From: Calliopsis andreniformis | Taxonomy: Eukaryota > Arthropoda > Insecta > Hymenoptera > Andrenidae | Reading direction: 5' to 3' | Length of the DNA: 64,000 bases | Assembly (NCBI RefSeq): GCF_051401765.1 | Contig: NC_135071.1 | Location: 15,478,961 to 15,542,960, forward strand | In this document: positions 28,201 through 40,200 of the stretch, one piece after another | Layout of the letters: every line of letters begins with the position of its first letter | Numbering within the stretch: position 1 is the first letter of the stretch | Made by a program: the position numbers and the translations under genes | Notes under the pieces: generated by a model | Told to the model about the DNA's origin: nothing | Seen by the model: the letters and a program-made list of their open reading frames with translations, nothing else | Database searches by the model: none

Positions 28201-31200
28201 CCCTTTCCTGACAGTGAAATATGAGGAGGAACAGCTTCCATCCAATTTCCCCGTCTTAACGGCAAACAGAAACCTCTCTCCAATTATGTGTACCGAAACC
28301 ACCAATAAAACTTTCGCCCGAGTTCTCGTGTTATTAAGATCCTGAGTACGGTTCGGGCAGTAATTGTTGTTAGCTGTTTTAAGAAATTATCTCTCTGAAG
28401 AAGAGAGTGACACGTACATACAGAACGTCAGTTAATTTTAAATAAGTTTAAATTAACCATTAATAGTAGGTTTCAATAATAGTAGCTTCTGATCATTCTT
28501 ACATTTAGTTCTCTACTATCCTTATCCTTAATACGAAGAATAAAACATCTTCAGAAGTACATATAGGTATAACTCTTCATTAATACAGCGATGTTTTCTG
28601 AGACATATGCCTGTACATGGCTGACTATTGCATTTACATATACTACTAGAATTAAGAGGACCCCATAATCTTACCTGAAAGAACTCCACGATTTTTTACC
28701 AACGAAATACAGAAAAAAAATATAAAATTTAAGAGCTTAATGTCCAGCGACTTCACACGCAACTGTCATCAAACATTCACAACAGAGGATATCGTTATCC
28801 ATGAAATATCGCCAGTGATCAGTGTTGCATTACATCGCAGCAAACAATTGGGGAACGCACGCTCGCGTACGCGCGCTGGTGCATCGATAAACAAGTGCAT
28901 GCAGTCACGTTGCATCCTGATGCACCCCTATCCTGCATATTTCGTCTTCCCGTATCGAAAACATTATATTCTGGTCGGAGCGCACGTGCACGCGGTCTGC
29001 ACGCTCGGAATCCAAAGGCTCAGAATCGATCAGCTCCACAGAGACGGAAAGAGACATTACAGAGGGGAGAGTGGGTGGCAGAGCGAGAGAATAAGAAGCG
29101 GGAAGGTGAAAAGCGAACGGTGGAGAAGAATGTGAGGAGGATAGACGATTATTCATCGGTGATAAACAAGTCGTCCAAAAGCGATTACCGTGGTCTGATG
29201 ACGGCCAATCGGCGAGAAAATCGATCGTTCGTCAATTTCCCCGAGCCGACGTTGCTGGTGATAATGCCGTCGAAGGTAGAAAGAATACGTTTCGATAACG
29301 GCCTGAGCAAGCAGTATTTGATGTGAAGATCTAACGAGATCTGAGAGATCTGAGATACGAGAGTGTAGATACTAAACATGGAACGAATGGAGGATGCTCG
29401 AATGAAAGAGAAATGTTGAGAATAATCTGAATCTTAACCTGAATCTTTAATGTATTTTTAATCAAAATCGAAGTTACATAAAATTCACTGTTGACTCGTA
29501 GTAATGGCATTCAAAGTATACATTCTCATATGAAAATGCACCATGTGTTATTTTATGCGATAGAACTGCGAAAGGAATTCTCGGAACTGTGATTACTCAA
29601 GCTTTCTAAACCCTCAGCTAGGTGTGATAATAATATACTGAAAGTAGTGCAGTGGGGACACTGTGACCTCATTATAAAAAATGCTTTAATGTACAGAAAC
29701 TACACAGTGTTTTAGTTCATCCATCTTTCTGTTACACCTTGCAGGCATACGTGCACAATTTCACTGCAACTAAATAGAGCATGAATAATATACAGACTAT
29801 AACAGAACTCATAATAAAAAGCGAAAATAATTCCTAATGTAAAGTACCTAACTAGAAAATATGGAATAAAATCTCTCCTTTCTTGTTATTACATCACGAT
29901 TTTTAGAATACCCTATGTTTCAAGATAAATAAATAATCATCACGCCAGCTTCACAGATTCCATTTGGAAGAATTGAATTTAGATGCAAAGTATCACATTA
30001 AAGCAGATTCTAATCCCAAGCAATATCTCCCACCATCGATGCCTATCACAGCATCCGAATTCAATTCCCCGCGTAAAAAGGCAGCCTCAGCTCTTCACAG
30101 ATTATTGAGATAGCTCGTATTAAGCGGCCACGCTCGGCGATAATTCTGAATGAACAAACGGCAGCGGGATTAACAGCGAATCGATATCCCCGTGAAAGTC
30201 TAGCAGCTCTTAGCGTTCCAATAGCGATTGTTCGGGGGTGCAAGCACGCGTGTGCGTGTGCACGGGTCACGTGGCGATTCTAACAGGTCCCGAAAATCCA
30301 GCGGTGCCAGATACTCGCGTATTACACGCTCGATACGTGTTATCCGGCTTAGCCCTGCGAACAGAACGCGGCGGAGGGCGTTGCAAACATAACCCGAATG
30401 CAATATGCATGCCGTGGCCGTGACGCGAATCCGCCAGGCAAAAACCTTTCGATATTCTTGACATCATCGCGATCGAACCCGACGACTCGAAAGCGTCTTT
30501 GTCCAGCGTGAAAATAAAGTTGGTTCGAGTGCAGAGAATGGGATGAATTCGAAGTCGAGGGTTAAGGGAACTGCGAGCTTCTGAGGGAGAAAGGGATGCT
30601 CTAGGTTTCCATTCGAGAGATTGAAAATCTTTCGTATGGTGTGAGACTGTGTTTATGTACATTTCAGTTTCGATATTGGGTGAGACAAATATCTGGATCA
30701 CTTGGTAAAATTGATGATCTGAATAGTTGTGAATGTTTGTACTCTAGGAAGTTTATTAAGAGAACTGAATTCACAGTTAGAAGCTAAGGGAATTGGAAGT
30801 GTGAAGGATAGTCTAGGAGTATATTCCAAAAATTGGAAATTGTGCATACACTTAATTCTTTAAATATATTTTCTGACCCCAAGAAAGCTTCAAAATATTA
30901 TGTTATGAAATTACTGAAAGGTATTTGAAAATTGTTGGGGATGTTTTCACCCCATCGAGTTTCCTAGAGTTAGAAGTATTTGAGGAATATCTAGTACCTA
31001 CATAGTTGGAAGTTTGATGAAATGAGTTTTTGGGCAGACCCTTGAAGACTCAACAAGAGTACTGAATTAGAATCTAGTAGATAGCTCAGAATATGGAGCT
31101 CCTGTGTGATTTATATATCGTTTTATCACTGTGATATGTTACCTTCGACCCACTAACACCTCATAATTCACACTAGTTCATCTACTCGAGGCTCAAACGC

Positions 31201-34200
31201 CTTTTTCCACTCAAGGCACTTTATGACTCGTACCTTCCACTGCCAATTAACTGTATCTAACAAGTATAATAAAACTTCTCAAAAAATCACATACAGCACT
31301 TCAATACAAAGCCATACGAAAACCTTACAAGTTCCAAGAACCCCTCACAAAAATTTCAAACCACACAGACAATTATAACCAATTACCAGCATGAACGTGT
31401 TGACTATCGACCGAGAACGAGTCCTATATGACAACAAAGTACAGTGGAACCTCGTTTATCCGAACGACTTGAGGCCCAACCTCTACTACATGAAATTCTA
31501 AGTGAGCCTCTATTATCAAAACTGAGATTGAGCGTAGCTATCCATTTATGTCCATTTTATGCCTGAACGTCTTACGACATAATTTGAACGTCTTAAAAGC
31601 ATCCAAGAGCGTACGTCTTAAAGTCTTGCGAAAGTTACGCCCTGAAGAAAGTCTTAAAGAAACTCTACATAGACGTCTTAAAGACGTGTGCTTTTTACCT
31701 GAACATCTTATGAATATCTTTTAAGACGTCCTAAAAACACACTGATTTATAACATTGGACCTCTCAAAGGCGTCTTCTGAACATTTTTAGGATCTTCCTG
31801 GGTGTCTTTAAGACGTTTTTAAGACGTCTCTGTGCTATATGAGATAAGACACTAACACATCCAATCGACCTGATACTTCAACAAGAAAATGTGAAGTATA
31901 TCAGCAGACCTCCATTTACCGAACTTCTATTATCCGAACCAATAAGGGAAGCAGTGGGGATGCTGGTGGACCTCCCTTAACCCAGCAACTCGACTATCCG
32001 AACTGCTCTATCCATCGACTAGTTCAGATAAACGAGGTCTCACTGTACTCGTTCTCGTCGACGTCTCCCAGGACGAATTCGTGACCTGCATGCTTGCGCG
32101 AAGCTTGTGCATCGTAGACTCCAACGCTGGGACGAGTCGATCGATCATTAACGAGGGATCTCTGGTCTCTTCACAGGATCTGACGTACGCGGAGGGCGGC
32201 CACAACTGGCGGAGCATAATCTTCTCGCTGCTGGTCATCGGCTTCGTTATCGCTGGGATCGTCACGGCCATTTACCTTCTCGGGTGAGTGTCCCCTCGCT
32301 TTCCTCCTTTTTCCAGCGAGCTTTATCCGTGGCTCGATCTTTCAACGGCACTCGAGCCAAGGGAGTAGACGAAAGGATGCAGTTAAGGAGCGCTCTCTCG
32401 AAATTAATCCCGTCCCTTTATCAGAGAGGTCTCACGATCTCTTTATCAGCCGTCTGTGATCCGTCGCGAGAACATAACGCGGAATGGATCGGATTTATCG
32501 ACCCAGAGGAGGATTTACGAGCCCTTTGTCGATTGCGACGAGAAGGTGGGGGCGGAGGTCTTGTCTCGATGGAAACGTATGGTCGCGGAAAAACGAGCCA
32601 GTTTTCTTTGTTCCAAGAAGTGACGAATGTCTGCAAGATGAATGGAGGGAGACATTTTTTTTGAAAATGAATGAAGAGACGGATTCTCCTTTCCTGAGAA
32701 ATAGTAGCTCTGTGAAATTAAGTGTCTTGGAGTCATAACGGTGGGCTAATCAAGTTTCGTTTAGTCCTGCCAACTGACTTCCATTTCCCGCTGGATTCTC
32801 TTAGATTCTCATGGGCTATCCGACTTTAATCAAGCAGAAAATCTCTGTTTTATCGAGATTTGATCCACTTTGAAATGAAGATGCTCCCTTCTTTCTTCCT
32901 TTAGCTCCTTATAGGATTTGTACAACACGATACTTAGATGTTGATACTCTTGAAGTTGATAGTAAGCTTCTGGAAAATCTGAATTTAATGGTCGAATGTC
33001 TATTTACGAGTCTCGTGGATTCATGCCACTAAGTGGACGATCGCTTAACTAATTACTCGTAAACTTTCAGGTACGTCGACGAGCTGCTGTATTGGAGCGG
33101 CAGACGACTCACGTTAGACGAGTGCCTTCGGGACGATTTGACGCCGCACAGGTTGCAACCGACCTGGATTACCCACGACAAGTTTGTCTACCAAGCAGAC
33201 GACGGTTCCCTCACTCTTCTGGACACCAGCAACAATTCCGTGTCCCTTCTAGTCTCTAATCACACACTCGTATGTACCACTGTGCTTTCCCTCTAATATT
33301 TAAATTCTACTCTTCGATCTTAGGAGAGCTTTCCAAGTGACGTTAGCAATTACAGTAACTCTCTACTTGCTTGGAAAATTTTAAATTTCATAAGATTGAA
33401 GAAATTTCGTTACATCAAAAATTCAAAAATTCAAAATATAAAAATTCAAAAATTCAAAAATTCAAAAATTCAAAATTCAAAAATTCAAAAATGTTAAAGG
33501 TTCAAAAATTTTTAAATTCAAATATTGAAAAATTCTAAAATTCAAATATAATTCCTCTTGAGAGTGCTCCTCATTAGGGAATATCCAGTGACCCACAGGT
33601 TCCTTCACATTGCGGTTAATTTCGATACAAATAGAATACTTTTAATAATCATTTGTGAACGAATTCATGAGACATTGTAAGCACAGTAAACAATTGTTTC
33701 TTGTTTTTGCTCTTTTATTAAGTAATTAGTTAACACAATGGGTAGAGTAATAAAAGACTTCACCAGTTCATGAGAACCACTCTCCCCGATAGTAGACTAT
33801 ATATTTTAATTGTATATGTATATTCACTGACCCAGAATAAAGCCTAGATCATTTTCGTGTTCGTGAGGAAAGCCTAGGTACGATTGTTCAGTATCAATCT
33901 GCATAGAATACTGGTCTAGGCGCGTTGCATTTTAATCCATCTCTGCATCTTCATGAACCTCGAATTCAGCACGATATGACGTCAAGGGAAGAGAAGTATG
34001 AACAAGACGAATAAAGTGTGTGATGGACAATACACGAATCACAATATCTAAAGTGTGATTATTGGGATTATTGATTTGGTGTGATTAGAAAAGCATAAAG
34101 CATGACACATAAAATTCTGAACAATAGAAAAGTATTTTCCTATTTTCTGCAACCTAGAATTGTGTCTTCATATCTTTTAGAAAATATCTACATTTTTGCA

Positions 34201-37200
34201 GAATTTAACGATACAATTTGACTAATTCGGAGATCAAATACTGCTGCTATCAAGATCTCAGTAACACCAGTGTTCCATCGTGGCCTCGCAGGCCGCTTCA
34301 ATTTGTTCGCTTCATTAACGAGCCGTCCAGCAGACTAATTGCAATATGCATCATAATGCGCGACGTAACACGACCGACCTCGCATTAACCACCCCAGAAA
34401 TATGTTTGCCAGTTGCGTAACTATTCGTAAGTTGAATCACATGATAAGCGAGCAATCGTTCCAACCCGATCGATTCGCTGGTTCAAGCGTAATTGCTCGA
34501 AACGTGTTCTGATTGCTTCGAGAAATTGTTATCGAACTTCTACACTGCACTACTACATAGAATCACAAAACTAGTATTAAGTACTTCAAAGAAAATTCAA
34601 GACTATAGTACCACATAAAAACGAAGAATCATCTTCTGAATTTCTCTCAGGAAGAAGAAACTACGATCTTGTTTTCCACGTTCACCTTCTCTTCAGGGTA
34701 TTACAACCCACAGTTTACCACAGAAATATTCAAAAGTCGATGGCAAGACGCCACTATTTCCCTTCGGAATCATCGACTTCATCGAAATAATACTCTGAGA
34801 GCCCCAATTCCCCTCCTGCCATAAGAGAGAACAGCAGTAGGTCAACGTTGAAATAACCGCGACGTACGACGAAATTAATTAAACGCTGGGGAACGCGTCA
34901 GGATGCGCAGGATTAATCGTAATTAAATAATCCTGGAGCGCAAAACGTTGAAAATCGAGGTCCAAATTAACGTGGAACATGCCTTGATATAGATGAGGGG
35001 TGGTCGCGGACAATAACCGAGAGAGGAAACAATAAACAGCTTTAATGTCTTATCAAACTGCCGTCCCCCAGAGTCTTATCTATCAAGCAGGCGAGTTTAG
35101 CCCGCGGCATGCTATAAAACAAGGAGAGTGGCCCGCATGTAAGGCGAAGTTCGCGGTATTCCCAGTTTATTCAAGGGAAAGGGGTCATTCCTCCCTAGTT
35201 GGCTAAAGCTATTGCATTTTCTGCTCGGTGGAACGATCTTTGCCCGGAAGCGGCCCAAAAACGACAGAACGAAGGAAACACGGAGTAGCGGAACTGCTGA
35301 TGGCCTCGACTTGGAGTTCTATGTGATATTTCGACTTAAGTCACTGGAACGCGATAGAGCTCTTATCCTACACAGGATGTAACAAATATCTGTGGCTGTA
35401 AGGTGAAACGACCTATGTCACATTTTCGAAAAATTTAAGTTAAGATCTTAATTGAGATTTAGAATATAGAATTTATATTTGAAGAAAAAAGAAAAGGAAG
35501 TAAACGAATGTTTTCACTTGAAAACGAGGGTTCAAGAAGATAGAAGTACATAGAATAGTACTGTAATTAAAAAATTTAGACGCTGATATCTCGAAAACAG
35601 AAAGATGTGACTTAGGATATTTTGCCTTACAACCACAGATATATGATTCTATATTTTGAGAGCTGGTGAGGAATTTAAATGGAACCTAAAGTGTCTAAGA
35701 TCTCACAGATCAAGATTTTGCTATAATAATGGACTGAAGTTAATATTATTTTGGGACGAAGATACTGAGTTCCAATTTTGACCCTAAGGGATGCTTCTTA
35801 GGATATTTTTTCATATGTACACTGTACGTACATATAGTGTGTTCTAAGCCTGCTATGAGCTTTGCCTCGTTAGCAGAAACAAGGTTATAGGATGAAGGGG
35901 AAGCGTTCCTGAGAGAAATAAGAGGATTTCAGGAAGCTTATAGCGAGAAATACAAGACATATAGCCAACGTCATTTCGCTCTATATGGAATTACAGCATG
36001 GACTTAATATATTAGAGCGAAACAAACTTCTGAATGTTCTCACATAACTAGTCACTCAAAGTTATTTATAGTCACAAATTACATGGAACGGTAATTTGTA
36101 AATCAGTGAATATTTAAAGTTGGAGGAATACTTTTCTTGAAGAATAAATATTCAATATCTACAAGAATATTTCTCTATAAAAAATAGAGAAAAGACAAAA
36201 GTGCTTTTTGACACTACCCAGATCACACATCATCTAGAATTTACATCTATCTCTACCAGACAGACCTCTACCGATCTGCACTCAATACCAGAGCGCAGGA
36301 TCTCTCAAGCATTCACCAAGGAAACAGAAAGCGTATGACAAGAAAAATGAAGGTTCACCGTGGATCAGACCTAAATTCCTGTCTCTTTTTCCTACCAGAG
36401 CGGCAGACAGGTCACAGACGACCAAACATACCGCATTGATCCTATCTGGCGACCACCAGGACACGCCGCGCCCGTCTCCTCTGTGCTTCAGAAACAAATA
36501 TCGACTGCTGCCCGCTTTATTTCATGCGGCATCCCTGGTCGCGGTGGTATCGAGTTTAAAAGTGGGTAATTGAAAATGTAGCCGCGCTATCGACCAGTGT
36601 CGGCTGGTGTAATTAAAATTCCCGTGGAATTCAACGAAAGGAGGTCAGGACGAGTGCGAGGGCAATCTTTTTTAACCGGGGAAAGAATAATGACCCTTTC
36701 TGTGTAACTTAAGATCACTGTAGTTAAAGGACACTATTGCTATTAATGCGATAAAACTGAGCAACGTTGGCAGAAAAACAACGTGCTCGTGACGTTGATT
36801 AAGCGAAACCCCGCGAGGAAGAAAGGGACGATTTCAATTGGAGCGTGGAAATCCAACAATGGGCCAGCATCGAAATTTAGTCGAATCTAATGCATGCATA
36901 ATGAAGTACGAGCAAACGCTGATAACCATCATCTGTTAGGGCGCGGAGTTTAATGTCGTAATTCATGGTTACCGCGACTGTGGGGGTGTAATTAAAGGGG
37001 GTGATAGATATCGTTCAGGGGAGTCGTTTGTATTCGCGCAAATCGTCGCGAAAATAGTCATTTCGACTTGATTTAAGAGACCGCCGCTGTCGTCACGGGC
37101 CATCGCCTCACGAACGCGAAGAGATCGAGGAAACGTAGCTGGACGAGCTTCCGTCGCGTTGAAACTTCGAAATCGCTGGAATTTACGGGGACAGCTAACG

Positions 37201-40200
37201 ATCGTGAATTTCTCGCGGTCGTGGCGTGGGGAGCACAGGAAATACGAGAATTCCTATATCTCTTCCGACTTTATTTTCAGAGACAGCTAAACGTTCAAGG
37301 CTACCAGTGCAGCGCCGACCTACGCTACGTTTTGTTCAAGCACAATGTCAAACCGGTGAGTGATGCCAGCATGGAAACGCTTCGGGTGGCGTGCGAGCAT
37401 TCGTCAAGGTGCATGCTAGATTATACACGATGGGAATATCCTTTCAAGTAAAAATAATATCTATACTTTTTTAAGAGGATTAAAATTGTGAAACACTCTT
37501 ATTTTAGATTGTAGATTATAATAAATGTTTTAAGAGTAATAATTTTAAAAAAGAAGTATGTGTATAAAGAATTTCAAAGGTCACTGTACTTCCCGTGATA
37601 GTGTTCCTAGGTTGATATTAAAGTAGAAGACAGAATTCTCTTCGCTTAAAGTTAATACTTCCACGTAATTATGAAGATTCATAAAATTACTCACGGTCGC
37701 TTAAATCTGCTTCTTTGACACGAAACCCTCTTTAGCCTTAAAGCATAAAGTAATTCCAAACTTTTTGTCATTAGAGTATGCATAATTTAACACTTTCTAC
37801 ATTCTACATCCTACACTAAGTAACTCTTACATCAAAGTACTACCATAAACCGAATATGCTTAAAATCCTGATAATACAAAGCTTATAAATTCTTTTTGCA
37901 TGTAGTGTTTCCTAAAACAATTAACATATATTATTCCTAACAAGTAAGAATAACATATCCAGGACAGAAACGATTAACAAATAACTCCATTGAATTTTCC
38001 CCAGCTTCAAAGTAGTCTTCCCCGTACATCATGAAATTTTATCGCTGATGCAAATAGGGACTCGATTAACTATACCCCTGAAATAACCCCTATCTACCTT
38101 TCAGGTGTACAGAAATACCTTCACCGCTTATTACACAGTCTACGACGTCACGAACGAGTGAGTATACCTAACCAACCCCATCAAAATCGTAGAAGCAGCG
38201 ATCTTGAAACACTTCTCATCACAATTCCCACTGCTATTTCAGTCATCACACGCCCCTTCGACTGCACGCGTCGCGGAGGATGCAGCAAACGCGGCTGCAA
38301 CACGCAGCCTGGTTGGGTAACACGTCTGGTCTCCTCATGATATCAGAAAACGACATCTACGTTCGGATGGCACCGTCAGCTGCCGAAGACGCGAGGCTGA
38401 CTGACACTGGCGTCCCTGGAGTTATTTACAACGGGGTGCCAGACTGGTTGTACCAAGAGGAAGTGATGCCTCGGCCGGAAGCAGCCTGGCCTAGCCCAGA
38501 TGGCTCGCATCTCCTGTACGCTGCCTTCAATGATACCAAGGTCACTGCCTTGGAGTTCCCTTGGTTCGGTACTCAGCCAGGGCAAGATGGTGGGAGTTCT
38601 AGTCCCCTGACTGCGCCAAGAAGAGGCTCATTTCCACCCTCCAAGTCTATTAGGTATCCTACCCCTGGGTCGTCCAACCCTGAGATTGACCTGTGGGTCA
38701 TGGAGCTCAGTAATGTGACCAGTTCAACGAACGGCAATGGGACTACGAATTCTACGATGCTGTCCAGGACGAGGCTCAAGCCGCCGCCAGCTTTGGATGG
38801 ACAGTGAGTGGTCTTGGAGAAATGTTGAGTAGAGCTTTTGAAATGCAGTACTCATTTCTTCAGCAATTTAGAAAAAATTCGACCACTAACGTAATAAAAT
38901 TGTGCTATAATAAGAACTCATTGAAATGTTAGTGAAACACTTGCAGAACTATAAATTTCAATTTTTCCCTGGAACACATTGGCGTTAATGCTTTTCAAGG
39001 GACTTCTCGTGGGATATGGATAGTACTCATCACAAGAATAATAACAGAAGAAATAACAGAGATTCTAATACTCTATTCTCTGTCACAGAGAGTACTACTT
39101 AATATCAGCCGGTTGGGTAGGCGACGACTCCACGCAAATCGCCGTTGTCTGGATGACAAGAGCGCAGAATCTGTCCCTGGTGTCAGCCTGTCGTGCCCCT
39201 CTATGGGAATGCGAGGAGACTCACTCTGAAAGAGCGCCTGAAGGGCAATGGCTCGACGCGCAACCTCATCCCGTGTTTGCCCCTGATGGTGACAGTTTCT
39301 TGCTGTTGGCAGCGGTACAGGAAGGCGACAAGGAGCATTTCACTCACATCAAACACGTGACTTTAACGCAGCAGAGGATAGCCGTGCTTTCTCATGGTCG
39401 TTACGAGGTAGAGAACTTTTCTAATCTAATTGTTACGATTCTATTATGACACCAAGTTTCGTAATGCTTCTGTGTTCACTGTCAGGTGAGCGAGATCTTA
39501 ACCTGGGACACAAAGGCCCATTTAGTGTACTACTTGGGCACCAGGGAGAGGAGACCTGGCCAGAGACACCTTTACGTTGTCCGCGATCCCACTGCCGACG
39601 ATCCTCGGCGTTTAGAGCCACTCTGTGTCACGTGCGACCTTGGCGAGGTCCTTTGGAGCAGTAGGTTTGTAAACAAAATTTTGAGGATTAAAGAGAGCAA
39701 TAAGGAGACAATCCTATCATTTATTAATGTTTAGTTATGTATCCTTTCTTCTGAAAAAAATTTGACCTTCCTCTTGACGCCAGAGGGAACCAGCTCTGAG
39801 CAATAATTAGCATGACTATATTGATTAGCTTATAGATAATCTTCCTATTGCTATGCTTCCATTTTCTTCAGCAACTCGGCAAAACAATTGAAGTAAAAAA
39901 TATATGTTGTAACTAACGATTTTGCAAATATGTTCTCGCAGATTTTATTACACCAATTGTACCCACTTCAGCGCATCCGTCAGTCCAGCCGTGAATGACG
40001 AGACTCAGGGTTACTACGTCCTCCACTGCGAAGGCCCGGGCCTTCCCCTGGCAGGCGTGCACATGACGACTTCTCACAAGATGATTCGCATGCTCTACGA
40101 CACGAGAATCCAGAGAGGGGACAAGCTTTCTCAGCTAGCTTTGCCCACTAGAAGAAGCTTCGAGGTACTACCTCTTTTATTTAGACAATTGCTCTGAATC

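Larger units (their letters stand above)
16473..32176 (+). other. First coding intron of the DPP10-like gene (about 15.7 kb)
   Basis: It starts GTAAAAGAGG and ends in a pyrimidine-rich TCTGGTCTCTTCACAG. No other gene is supported inside. It contains a TTTGAAAA minisatellite (22380-22550), a diverged tandem duplication of about 122 bp (24564-24810), an ACACCCTGTATA-type transposon end relic near 19790, and a pogo-like MITE (31442-32045). GC-richer patches, for example 18180-18480, 24110-24530 and 28860-29300, lack coding signal and may be regulatory. Confidence 0.6.

Noticed and set aside
28740..29326. Overlapping open frames of 131 and 143 codons
   Set aside because: GC-richer intronic sequence with frames open on several strands; no domain and no splice partner.
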